DNA from: an uncultured SAR86 cluster bacterium
GTDB taxonomy: Bacteria > Pseudomonadota > Gammaproteobacteria > Magnimaribacterales > D2472
Assembly (NCBI GenBank): GCA_902626385.1
Contig: CACOEZ010000009.1
Location: 1 to 39,895, forward strand
Direction of reading: 5' to 3'
Length of the DNA stretch: 39,895 nucleotides
Under the pieces are notes generated by a model. It was not told where the DNA came from. It did not search any database and saw only the letters and a list, made by a program, of their open reading frames with translations. Position numbers and translations under genes: made by a program. Within the stretch, counting starts at the first letter, position 1; the number at the start of each line of letters is the position of its first letter. Below are positions 29,467 through 37,815 of this stretch, one piece after another.

Positions 29467-30003
29467 TTACCAAAGTTTGATGTCTTCTTCTCTAAATATG
29501 AAGTTACCTTCTTTAAGATCATCTAAATAATATCTAAGGGTTTTTTCAACTGTTGGAAATGCAATTTCGTCCCATAATATTTCATCATTACTAAAAAGTT
29601 CAACTTCTGAGCTTTCGATAGTAGGACCAAAATTATCATCAAGAAGATTGGCGAGATAAAACATATGCACTTGATTGATATGAGGTAAGCTAAACATAGT
29701 ATATGGCATTACTATTTCAGCCTTAGAGCCTGTTTCTTCCAAAGTTTCCCTGAGAGCACCATCTTGCAACGTTTCTGCATTTTCCATGAAGCCAGCTGGA
29801 AGTGTCCACAAACCTTTTCTTGGATTAATATTTCTTTTTGCCATAAGTATTTTCTCATTTCGAATACATAATGCGCCAACAACAATATTAGGATTCGTAT
29901 AAAAGATTGTGTCGCATTCGTCACAACAATATCTTTTAATATTGTCATGTTCTGGAACCTTAAATTCCATATTGGGATTTCCACAATTTGAGCAATACTT
30001 CAA
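29467..30003 (-). CDS. Nudix hydrolase with N-terminal zinc ribbon
   Basis: 178 residues. The N-terminus is a zinc ribbon (Cys4, Cys7 and CDEC with Cys27/Cys30, then IFYTNPN), followed by a complete Nudix box, GFMENAETLQDGALRETLEETG. This pattern is common to a group annotated as ADP-ribose or NADH-type pyrophosphatases; the substrate is not certain. It starts with TTG, preceded by AAGGAAG. The stop lies directly after that of purL, tail to tail, with no spacer. Confidence 0.85.
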   Translation of the reverse strand: MKYCSNCGNPNMEFKVPEHDNIKRYCCDECDTIFYTNPNIVVGALCIRNEKILMAKRNINPRKGLWTLPAGFMENAETLQDGALRETLEETGSKAEIVMPYTMFSLPHINQVHMFYLANLLDDNFGPTIESSEVELFSNDEILWDEIAFPTVEKTLRYYLDDLKEGNFIFREEDIKLW

Positions 30004-30055
30004 TTTTCTTCCTTATTTAGAGAATCTGGACAATTAAGAAGTTAAACTTACTTCT

Positions 30056-30655
30056 ATGATTGATAGCATAAAGCAAAAACTAGAACTAATAAATCTAATA
30101 GAGCCTACTAAATACAAAAAAGCAGGGGTTCTAATTTTGCTAAAAAAAGATATTGGTTCAAATGAATTTCAAATACTTTTTACAAAAAGATCATCAAAAC
30201 TATCGACTCATTCTGGAGAAGTAAGTTTTCCTGGAGGTATGTGGGAAGAAAAAGACTCATCTTTGTTTGATACAGCAATGAGAGAGTCTAATGAAGAAAT
30301 TGGACTTAAGAAAAATAATGTCATGGATTTGGGCAGAATGAATTATCTTCTTTCGCGACATAAAGTTGAAGTAAATCCTTTTGTTGGTTACTTAGAAAAT
30401 AATCAAGAGCTTATTGGAAATTTTGAGATTGATGAGATATTTGATGTTCCAGTAAGCTTTTTATTAAATAACAATAATATTTTATATAAAGAATTTAAAC
30501 GGAATGATTTGAGAATATCTATGCCAAGTTGGGTTTATAATGGAAACCGAATATGGGGATTAACTGCGTTAATAACTGCTGATTTCTTAAATATGTGTTT
30601 TGATGCAAAAATTGATACAAACATTGATTTGATAAGAGGGTATGATCAATATTGA
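30056..30655 (+). CDS. Nudix hydrolase, probable CoA pyrophosphatase
   Basis: 199 residues of the NudL/YeaB group. The group-specific block LFTKRSSKLSTHSGEVSFPGG precedes the Nudix box, and the catalytic RESNEEIG is intact. NudL members hydrolyse coenzyme A to phosphopantetheine and 3',5'-ADP. It is head to head with the other Nudix gene (52 bases apart) and overlaps the next gene by 14 bases. Confidence 0.82.
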   Translation: MIDSIKQKLELINLIEPTKYKKAGVLILLKKDIGSNEFQILFTKRSSKLSTHSGEVSFPGGMWEEKDSSLFDTAMRESNEEIGLKKNNVMDLGRMNYLLSRHKVEVNPFVGYLENNQELIGNFEIDEIFDVPVSFLLNNNNILYKEFKRNDLRISMPSWVYNGNRIWGLTALITADFLNMCFDAKIDTNIDLIRGYDQY

Positions 30656-31172
30656 TATAGGGGATAAAAAACTCCAAACAGATGGTGAAGATTTTTGGAT
30701 TGCACCAAATGCAACCGTTATTGGAGATGTTCGTTTAGCAAAAGATGCCAGTGTTTGGTTTAACGCTGTTTTAAGAGCTGATAATGAACCAATATTTGTT
30801 GGAGAGGGATCTAATGTTCAAGACGGAGCTATAATTCACACTGATCCTGGTTTCTCTTGTTCTATAGGCAAGAAAGTAACAATTGGGCATTTAGCAATGC
30901 TTCATGGATGTGAAATAGGTGATGGAAGTCTAATTGGAATTGGCTCTGTCGTCTTAAATGGAGCAAAAATTGGAAAAAATTGTATCATCGGTTCCAAAGC
31001 TCTTATTACAGAAGGTATGGAAGTCCCAGATGGAGCAATGGTACTGGGAGTGCCAGGAAAGATAAAAAAAATCCTCAATGATGAAGAACAAAGCATGGTC
31101 TCTTTAGGAGCTGCTCATTACATAGAGAATTATAAAAGATATAAAAAACTAATTGATAAAAATGAAAACTAG
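30642..31172 (+). CDS. Gamma carbonic anhydrase-like hexapeptide-repeat protein
   Basis: 176-residue left-handed beta-helix protein of the YrdA/PaaY family. The three zinc histidines are visible at H66 (AIIHTD), H83 and H88 (IGHLAMLHGC). R45 and Q60/D61, the conserved gamma-class positions, are in FNAVLRADNEP and NVQDGAI. Hexapeptide repeats run to GVPGKIKK. Carbonic anhydrase activity is possible but many family members show little. It overlaps the upstream Nudix gene by 14 bases and alaS by 11. Confidence 0.88.
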   Translation: MINIDIGDKKLQTDGEDFWIAPNATVIGDVRLAKDASVWFNAVLRADNEPIFVGEGSNVQDGAIIHTDPGFSCSIGKKVTIGHLAMLHGCEIGDGSLIGIGSVVLNGAKIGKNCIIGSKALITEGMEVPDGAMVLGVPGKIKKILNDEEQSMVSLGAAHYIENYKRYKKLIDKNEN

Positions 31173-33735
31173 TGAAATTAGACAATCTTTTTTAGACTAT
31201 TTTGAGTCTAAAAATCATAAAGTTGTAAACTCAAGCCCTCTGATTCCAAACAATGATGAAACATTATTATTTACAAATGCAGGGATGGTTCAATTCAAAG
31301 ATGTTTTTTTAGGCACAGATAGTAGGAGCTATTTAAGAGCTGCAACTTCACAAAGATGCATAAGAGCCGGAGGAAAACATAACGACTTAGAAAATGTAGG
31401 CTATACATTGAGACACCATACATTTTTTGAAATGTTAGGAAATTTCAGTTTTGGTGATTATTTTAAAGAGGATGCAATTAAATTCGCATGGGAATTTTTA
31501 ACCGAAGTATTGAAATTAGACAAAGAAAAGCTTTGGATCACCGTTTATAAAGACGATGATGAAGCTGAGGAAATTTGGAAAAATGTAATCGGAATAGATC
31601 CAAATCGTATCGCAAGACTTGGTGATGAAGATAATTTTTGGTCGATGGGTGATACAGGTCCTTGCGGTCCGTGTTCAGAGATTTTTTTTGATCATGGAGA
31701 TCATATTGAAGGAACACCGCCGGGGCATGATGGTGATGAGGGAGACAGGTTTGTTGAAATTTGGAATTTAGTTTTTATGCAGTTCAATAGGGATGAATCA
31801 GGTAAAACCTCACCACTACCAAAACCTTCAGTTGATACGGGAATGGGGCTGGAGAGAATTGCTGCAGTAATGCAAGGAGTAAATTCAAACTACGAAACAG
31901 ATCAATTTACAAATTTAATTACTGCTTCTGAAGAAATTTTAGGTAATAAAACAAGCACATCACATAAAGTAATTGCAGATCATATTAGATCGTCAGTTTT
32001 TTTGATTTTAGATGGAGTTTTGCCTGAAAAAGAAGGTAGGGGTTATGTTTTAAGACGAATAATGAGAAGGGGCATTCGACATGGTTATAAAATTGGTGCT
32101 CAAAAGCCTTTTCTTCATTTGTTAGTGGATGAGTTAGTTGATTTAATGGGATCTGCATATCCAGATCTAAAAAATAAGCAAAAAGAGATTATAAAAGTTA
32201 TTAAAGCTGAGGAAATGAAGTTTTTTGAGACATTAGAGAAAGGTATTTATATTCTGGATGAAGCTATTTCAGCTATGAAAAATAAAACAATTGCAGGTGA
32301 TATAGTTTTTAAACTTCATGATACTTATGGGTTCCCTTTTGATTTAACAGCTGATATTGCTAGAGAAAAAGGCTTAAACATCGACGAAGAGAGATTTAAT
32401 GAATGCATGAACTTGCAAAAACAAACCTCTAAAGCTTCTAGTAGTTTTGTGTCTTCGCTGCCAGCAGCATCAGGTGTTAGTGAAACAGTATTTCTTGGGT
32501 ACGAAAAATTAGAAGCCAGCTCAAAAATTTTAGTTATTTGGAAGGATCAAGAAAGGAAAGATATAGCAAATACTGGTGACGAAATATTTATTGCTTGTGA
32601 TCAAACACCTTTTTATGCAGAGGCTGGAGGCCAGATTGGTGATAGAGGAATATTTGCATCTAAGTCTGCTACTGGTAATATTTTAGATTGCAAGAAACAA
32701 GGAAAAGTATTTATTCATAAGGCAATTATTAATAAAGGCAGTATAAAAAAGGGTGAAGTGATAGAAATGAGTGTAGAAAAAGAAAAAAGATCTGCGATAG
32801 CAATTCATCATTCATCAACTCACTTAGTTCATGCAGCTCTTAGAGAGGTTTTGGGTGATCATGTCCAGCAAAAGGGATCATTGGTGGATGAGAATAAGCT
32901 GCGCTTTGATTTTTCTCATACGAAACCACTTACTAAAGATGAAATTTCTAAGATTGAAGAGATTGTGAATAAAGAAGCTTTGAAAAACTTAGAAGTTGAA
33001 ACAAAATTAATGAAACTTGAAGAAGCTTTGAATTCTGGAGCAATGGCATTATTTGGTGAAAAATATGATGATGATGTTAGGGTGTTAACAATGGGTGAAA
33101 ACTCCTATTCAGTAGAGCTTTGTGGCGGCACACATGTTGATAGAACTGGAGATGTAGGCCTATTTGTAATAACAAATCAATCCAGTGTTGCATCTGGTGT
33201 TAGACGAATAGAGGCAGTTGCTGGAATGAAATCGATCGCGCATGTAAATAAAGTAAGAGATACCTCAAACTCAATTCAAAACTTATTAAATGTTCCTCTA
33301 AATGATCTTGAAGAAAAAATTAAATCGCTTATTGATGAGAACAAAGAACTTAAAAAATCGGGAGGTAAAACTAGTCAACATTCAATTATTCATAGTGAAG
33401 TTCACAATATTGATGACTGGAAATTGATCATTGAGCAAGTACAAGTGGAAAATTCAAAGGATCTTCGTCAAATTGTTGATTCTCATAAAAATACAAATGA
33501 AAGGGTTTGTGTAGTTGTTCTCTCAGCTGAAAAGAAGAAAGTTGCAATAGTTTCAGGAGTTACAAAAAATTTAGCTGAAACAATCTCAGCAAAAGATATT
33601 GTTTCTGATTTAGCAAAACAAATCGGTGGCAAAGGTGGGGGTAGATCAGGCTTTGCTCAAGGGGCTGGAGAGACAAATAACATCCAAGAATTCGTGACAT
33701 CTATCGTAAATTCAGTAAAATCCCTCGCAAAATAA
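31162..33735 (+). CDS. alaS: Alanine-tRNA ligase
   Basis: Class II synthetase charging tRNA-Ala, with editing domain. About 857 residues from ATG 31162. A TTG at 31153 would add three residues, but MKTSEIRQSFLDYFESKNH is the family's usual N-terminus. Catalytic motif 2 LRHHTFFEMLGNFSFGDYFK, the editing-site zinc motifs HHSSTHLVHAAL and CGGTHVDRTGD, and the C-terminal GGKGGGRSGFAQGAG are all present. lysC follows after 7 bases, as in most gammaproteobacteria. Confidence 0.96.
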   Translation: MKTSEIRQSFLDYFESKNHKVVNSSPLIPNNDETLLFTNAGMVQFKDVFLGTDSRSYLRAATSQRCIRAGGKHNDLENVGYTLRHHTFFEMLGNFSFGDYFKEDAIKFAWEFLTEVLKLDKEKLWITVYKDDDEAEEIWKNVIGIDPNRIARLGDEDNFWSMGDTGPCGPCSEIFFDHGDHIEGTPPGHDGDEGDRFVEIWNLVFMQFNRDESGKTSPLPKPSVDTGMGLERIAAVMQGVNSNYETDQFTNLITASEEILGNKTSTSHKVIADHIRSSVFLILDGVLPEKEGRGYVLRRIMRRGIRHGYKIGAQKPFLHLLVDELVDLMGSAYPDLKNKQKEIIKVIKAEEMKFFETLEKGIYILDEAISAMKNKTIAGDIVFKLHDTYGFPFDLTADIAREKGLNIDEERFNECMNLQKQTSKASSSFVSSLPAASGVSETVFLGYEKLEASSKILVIWKDQERKDIANTGDEIFIACDQTPFYAEAGGQIGDRGIFASKSATGNILDCKKQGKVFIHKAIINKGSIKKGEVIEMSVEKEKRSAIAIHHSSTHLVHAALREVLGDHVQQKGSLVDENKLRFDFSHTKPLTKDEISKIEEIVNKEALKNLEVETKLMKLEEALNSGAMALFGEKYDDDVRVLTMGENSYSVELCGGTHVDRTGDVGLFVITNQSSVASGVRRIEAVAGMKSIAHVNKVRDTSNSIQNLLNVPLNDLEEKIKSLIDENKELKKSGGKTSQHSIIHSEVHNIDDWKLIIEQVQVENSKDLRQIVDSHKNTNERVCVVVLSAEKKKVAIVSGVTKNLAETISAKDIVSDLAKQIGGKGGGRSGFAQGAGETNNIQEFVTSIVNSVKSLAK

Positions 33736-33742
33736 AAATACA

Positions 33743-34957
33743 ATGTCAGAAATTATTGTTCAAAAATTTGGAGGTACCTCTGTTGGCTCTGTTGAGAGAA
33801 TAGGTATTGTTGCAAATATAGTTGCAGAGGCTTCAAAATCAAAAAAAATAATTGTGGTTGTATCTGCAATGGGAGGAGAAACTAATAAATTAGTTAAATT
33901 AGCTAATCACTTTGGAGAAAATCCTGATAAAAGAGAATTTGATGCATTAGTTTCAACTGGTGAAACAGTTAGCTCTGCTTTGTTGGCCATGGCGCTTCAT
34001 TCAAAGGGTATCAAGGCAAAATCGTACTCAGCATCTCAAATCTCCATGAGAACCACTGATTCTTTTTCTAAAGCAAAAATACTAGATGTTGATGCAGATA
34101 AAATACTAAAAGTTGTTGATGACAATACCATTCCAATCATTACAGGTTTTCAAGGTATTACTGAAGGTGGCGATATCACAACACTTGGAAGAGGTGGATC
34201 AGACACTACTGCAGTAGCAATTGCAGCTCAAGTTGGAGCAAAAAGATGCGATATTTACACAGATGTTGATGGTATTTTTACCACAGATCCAAAAGTTGTC
34301 TCGAATGCAAAAAAATTAGATTCAATTACAATGGAAGAGATGCTTGAGCTTGCTGGTCAAGGAGCTAAGGTTGTGCAAACTAGAGCAGTAGAATTTGCGA
34401 ACAAGTTTGACGTACCAGTAAGAGTTTTATCAAGCTTTAATGATGGTAGTGGCACTTTAATTTCTCTTGGAGAAGAAAATATGGAAAATGCACTTGTTTC
34501 AGGAATCGCTTTTCAAAAAGATCAAGTTAAATTTACTCTTCATGGTGTTGGGGATATACCTGGCACAGCATTCAAGATTTTAGGACCAATTAGCGAAGCT
34601 GATATAGAGGTAGATGTAATTGTTCAAAATGTAAGCGTTGATGGAAAGACTGATTTTACCTTCACAGTGTCTTCAGATGAACAAGCAACAGTTCAGAACA
34701 TTATTGAGAGCATAAAAAAAGATGTTAATTTTAGAGAGCTAATAATTGACTCAAGCATTGCAAAAGTATCGATTGTTGGAGCTGGTATGAGATCACAAGC
34801 TGGAGTTGCAAGTGCTGCTTTTAGAGCTTTGTCAGAGAATGATGTTAATATTCAAATTATATGTACCTCAGAGATTAAAATTACTATGGTTATTGATGAA
34901 AGCCTAGTTGAAAAAGCTGTTCAGGTTTTACACGATGAATTTAATTTAGATGAATAA
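33743..34957 (+). CDS. lysC: Aspartokinase
   Basis: Phosphorylates aspartate, first step to lysine, threonine, methionine and diaminopimelate. 404 residues. The N-terminal VQKFGGTSVGSVERI, the TTLGRGGSDTTA nucleotide/substrate block and DGIFTTDPKVV are intact. Two C-terminal ACT domains (about 265-404) would bind lysine or threonine for feedback control. It feeds Asd, encoded at 4311-5321. The stop is directly followed by the dihydroorotase ATG. Confidence 0.95.
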   Translation: MSEIIVQKFGGTSVGSVERIGIVANIVAEASKSKKIIVVVSAMGGETNKLVKLANHFGENPDKREFDALVSTGETVSSALLAMALHSKGIKAKSYSASQISMRTTDSFSKAKILDVDADKILKVVDDNTIPIITGFQGITEGGDITTLGRGGSDTTAVAIAAQVGAKRCDIYTDVDGIFTTDPKVVSNAKKLDSITMEEMLELAGQGAKVVQTRAVEFANKFDVPVRVLSSFNDGSGTLISLGEENMENALVSGIAFQKDQVKFTLHGVGDIPGTAFKILGPISEADIEVDVIVQNVSVDGKTDFTFTVSSDEQATVQNIIESIKKDVNFRELIIDSSIAKVSIVGAGMRSQAGVASAAFRALSENDVNIQIICTSEIKITMVIDESLVEKAVQVLHDEFNLDE

Positions 34958-36292
34958 ATGTTTGATCTAATTTTAAAAAACTGCAAGATCGTAAACGAAA
35001 ACTCAATATTTGAATCTGATATTGCAATAAAAAATTCAAGAATTGAATTAATATCAAAAGAAATATCTGCCGACTCTAAGCAGGTTGTTGATGTGCAGGG
35101 CAGATACGTCATTCCTGGATTAATTGATGATCAAGTTCATTTTAGAGAGCCAGGACTTACTCATAAAGGTGAAATTGCTACAGAATCAAAAGCTGGACTT
35201 GCTGGAGGAGTTACAAGTTATTTTGAGATGCCAAACGTCAATCCTACAACAACTACAAATGAGAACTTAACTAAAAAATTTGAATTAGCAAGTACAAGAT
35301 CTCTTTCAAATTATTCATTTCATCTTGGTGCAAGCAATACAAACATTGAAGAAATTAAGCGTGCAGATATTCATCAAGCATCTGCACTTAAAGTCTTCAT
35401 GGGTGCTTCTACAGGTGATATGTTGGTTGATGATCCAGATGCTTTGGATGATATTTTTAATTATTCACCTTTAATAGTAGTTACTCATTGTGAAGATCAA
35501 AAAACTGTAGAAAAAAATGAAAAGTTATTTGAAGAAAAATATGGAGATAAAGTTTCTGCAGAACACCATCATTTAATAAGAGATGTTGAAAGCTGCTATT
35601 TATCAAGCTCTTTAGCAGTTGATTTGGCTAAAAAATATGATGCTGATTTACATGTATTCCACTTAACGACAGAAAAAGAAATGGAATTATTCACAGCAGG
35701 AGATATTGATGGAAAAAAAATAACAGCGGAAGTTTGTGTTCATCATATGTTTTTTAACGAATCTTTTTATTCGAAACTTGGCAATCAGATTAAATGCAAT
35801 CCCTCCATTAAATACGAGTCTGATAGATCTGCACTTATTAAGTCTCTATTAGAAAATAAGATAGATATTATTGCTACAGATCATGCCCCACATACATGGG
35901 ATGAAAAAAATAAAGCTTATGCCGAAGCTCCAGCAGGCTTACCGCTTGTTCAACACGGCATGCAAATCCTTATGGACTTTTATCATCAAGATGTTATTAG
36001 TTTAGAAACTATTGTTGAAAAGACGAGTCATAATGTTGCAAAAAGATTTCAAATAAAAGATAGGGGATACATAAGGGAGGGATATTTCGCTGATATAACT
36101 ATCTTAGATCTAGATAAGCCTTATAAAGTCTCTAAAGAAAATATTTTATATAAATGTGGCTGGTCACCTTTTGAAGGTCATGATTTTAAATCTTCAATTT
36201 TTATGACTATCGTAAATGGAAATATTGCATTTAAAGACGGAATGGTAAGTGATAATCTACCTTTTGGAATGCAAATAGAATTCAATAGATAA
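34958..36292 (+). CDS. pyrC: Dihydroorotase, class I
   Basis: Cyclises carbamoyl aspartate to dihydroorotate in pyrimidine synthesis. 444 residues, the class I length (E. coli PyrC has about 348). The carbamylated-lysine region ALKVFMGAST, VVTHCED, VFHLTTEKE and the catalytic IATDHAPHT are present. The first metal motif, usually HxH, reads IDDQVHFREPG: the first histidine is Gln59 and His61 remains. I recall the same QVH form in Bacteroidetes dihydroorotases. It follows lysC with no gap, in the place where csrA usually lies. Confidence 0.9.
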   Translation: MFDLILKNCKIVNENSIFESDIAIKNSRIELISKEISADSKQVVDVQGRYVIPGLIDDQVHFREPGLTHKGEIATESKAGLAGGVTSYFEMPNVNPTTTTNENLTKKFELASTRSLSNYSFHLGASNTNIEEIKRADIHQASALKVFMGASTGDMLVDDPDALDDIFNYSPLIVVTHCEDQKTVEKNEKLFEEKYGDKVSAEHHHLIRDVESCYLSSSLAVDLAKKYDADLHVFHLTTEKEMELFTAGDIDGKKITAEVCVHHMFFNESFYSKLGNQIKCNPSIKYESDRSALIKSLLENKIDIIATDHAPHTWDEKNKAYAEAPAGLPLVQHGMQILMDFYHQDVISLETIVEKTSHNVAKRFQIKDRGYIREGYFADITILDLDKPYKVSKENILYKCGWSPFEGHDFKSSIFMTIVNGNIAFKDGMVSDNLPFGMQIEFNR

Positions 36293-36319
36293 AATAATCA
36301 ATTTAGATTATCTAAGAGT

Positions 36320-36325
36320 TATAAT
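36320..36325 (+). promoter_or_regulatory. Candidate -10 box of tRNA-Ser
   Basis: A perfect TATAAT 17 bases before the mature tRNA 5' end, with no clear -35. It would start a short leader removed by RNase P, and might also serve the MetF-like gene downstream. Confidence 0.4.
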
Positions 36326-36342
36326 CCTCATTTTAAAGAATA

Positions 36343-36432
36343 GGAGAGTTGGCTGAGTGGTCGAAAGCGCCTCCCTGCTAAGGAGGTAACTGGGCAACTG
36401 GTTCGAGGGTTCGAATCCCTCACTCTCCGCCA
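36343..36432 (+). tRNA. tRNA-Ser (anticodon GCT)
   Basis: 90 bases with encoded CCA (36430-36432). The acceptor stem pairs GGAGAGT with ACTCTCC, the anticodon loop is CTGCTAA, a long class II variable arm (about TAACTGGGCAACTGGTT) is present, and the T loop is TTCGAAT. In Pseudomonas the same tRNA follows alaS-lysC-csrA. Confidence 0.97.
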
Positions 36433-36451
36433 TTTTATGATTTAATACGAT

Positions 36452-37303
36452 ATGGAAAATGAACATATAGCAGATTTTTTAAGTGATTTCTCAATAGAGG
36501 TTACACCAAATGCTGCTAACAAAATTGAAAACTTTGCAGAGTACCTTCCTTTAGGCACTTTAATTTATATTGCTCATATTGAAGGCACACCTATTGAAGA
36601 CACTGTAAGCACTGCGAAAAAAATCACTGATCAAGGATTTACAGCAATGCCTCATTTCCCAGCAAGAATTATTAAAGATAAAGAAATGCTGTCTGATTGG
36701 ATTTCAAAATATCAGAATGAGGCTGGTGTTGAAAATGCACTTTTAATTGCAGGTGGTGCAAACAAACCATATGGCGATTATGACTCATCTATTGATTTAA
36801 TTGAGTCTGGATTATTTGATCAAGCTCGATTTAAAAATTTACATATTGCAGGTCATCCAGAGGGTAGCAAGGATATTGATCCAGATGGTACTACTTCAAA
36901 CGTTGATGAGGCTCTTTCATGGAAAAATGAATTTAGTAAGAGAACTGACGCATCCATGGCTATTACTACTCAATTTTGCTTTGATTCAAATTCAGTTATC
37001 CAATGGGCAAATAGCATTAAAAAATCGGGCATTGATATTCCAGTGCATATTGGAATTGCTGGCCCAGCGAAACTGCAGACTTTACTTAGATATTCTATTG
37101 AATGTGGCGTTGGAGCCTCTATAAAAATTCTTCAAAAAAGGGCCAAAGATATTACAAAACTTTTATTGCCATATAAGCCAACAGAAATAATAAACGAATT
37201 AGCTCTTCATAAGGCCAAAAATCCTGACTTTAACATAGAGAAAGTTCATTTCTTTCCTCTCGGTGGAATAAAACAAGTAAGTCAGTTCATCAAAGAACAG
37301 TAA
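36452..37303 (+). CDS. Methylenetetrahydrofolate reductase family protein (MetF-like)
   Basis: 283-residue TIM-barrel protein resembling MetF. LGTLIYIAHIEGTPIEDT, GFTAMPHFPARII, LLIAGGANKPYGDYDSS, LHIAGHPEGSKDI and ITTQFCFD correspond to the MetF FAD- and folate-binding blocks in order. The HFPAR, GGANKPYG and GIAGPA forms differ from E. coli MetF (296 residues) and match a divergent subgroup often seen with C1/methyl-transfer catabolism. Whether it serves methionine synthesis or C1 oxidation is not clear. It begins 19 bases after tRNA-Ser. Confidence 0.75.
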   Translation: MENEHIADFLSDFSIEVTPNAANKIENFAEYLPLGTLIYIAHIEGTPIEDTVSTAKKITDQGFTAMPHFPARIIKDKEMLSDWISKYQNEAGVENALLIAGGANKPYGDYDSSIDLIESGLFDQARFKNLHIAGHPEGSKDIDPDGTTSNVDEALSWKNEFSKRTDASMAITTQFCFDSNSVIQWANSIKKSGIDIPVHIGIAGPAKLQTLLRYSIECGVGASIKILQKRAKDITKLLLPYKPTEIINELALHKAKNPDFNIEKVHFFPLGGIKQVSQFIKEQ

Positions 37304-37351
37304 GCCTTATTTATCTAAAATTATATAAATAATTTTTATCTAATTATCTAA

Positions 37352-37370
37352 AATAATGATAATTATTGTT
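37352..37370 (+). promoter_or_regulatory. Fur-box-like site
   Basis: AATAATGATAATTATTGTT matches 15 of 19 positions of the Fur consensus and contains a perfect inverted repeat, AATAAT-GATA-ATTATT (37352-37367). It lies 38 bases before the membrane protein gene and overlaps the predicted -35. Confidence 0.5.
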
Positions 37371-37395
37371 GTAATATTTAGAATTAAATTATATT
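37366..37395 (+). promoter_or_regulatory. Candidate promoter of the membrane protein/lipoprotein operon
   Basis: TTGTTG (37366-37371), an 18-base spacer and TATATT (37390-37395). The predicted start near 37402 would clip the GGGAGA ribosome site at 37398-37403, so the true promoter may lie a little further upstream. Confidence 0.3.
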
Positions 37396-37408
37396 AAGGG
37401 AGAATATT

Positions 37409-37813
37409 ATGGAAATGGAAATATGGAACGTTTGGGCAACCAACAGAATTCCAGGTGCAATTGGAGGATTAAGTACAATCATTGCAATATGGGTAGCTGC
37501 AAGATTTGCTAGCGTTGCGTCTGAACAATCAGAAGAAAATAAAACACTAGCAGGAAAAATACTACTCACATTATTTGGTGGGTCGGTAATTGCATGGGGC
37601 GTTCAAAATAATTTATTTGCTCAAGGTAACTGGACAGCAGCCGCTAGAGGATTTAATAATCTTAAAGAGAGCGGAGTTGAAATAAGTGCTGGCGCTGAAA
37701 GGTTTGCAGAAATGTATGCTGCAGAACCCAGTCTTATGAATCAACCAGTTGCAATAGTATTTTTTGTAACAGCTTTTTTAATTATCTTGTATCCTATCTG
37801 GTTTAAAAAATAA
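37409..37813 (+). CDS. Small three-helix membrane protein of unknown function
   Basis: 134 residues, not recognised. Predicted membrane segments are at about 14-35, 50-70 and 111-131. Between the second and third is a soluble loop of about 40 residues (NNLFAQGNWTAAARGFNNLKE and on). A strong GGGAGA precedes the ATG by 5 bases. It is preceded by a Fur-like box and followed after 2 bases by a lipoprotein gene, so the two form an operon and may act together at the envelope. No metal-binding histidine or cysteine cluster is seen in it; there is no cysteine at all. Confidence 0.75.
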   Translation: MEMEIWNVWATNRIPGAIGGLSTIIAIWVAARFASVASEQSEENKTLAGKILLTLFGGSVIAWGVQNNLFAQGNWTAAARGFNNLKESGVEISAGAERFAEMYAAEPSLMNQPVAIVFFVTAFLIILYPIWFKK

Positions 37814-37815
37814 TC

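Noticed and set aside
37317-37337. Hairpin AAAATTAT/ATAATTTT followed by T after the MetF-like gene
   Set aside because: The stem is entirely A-T with a poor T-run; too weak to call a terminator in AT-rich DNA.
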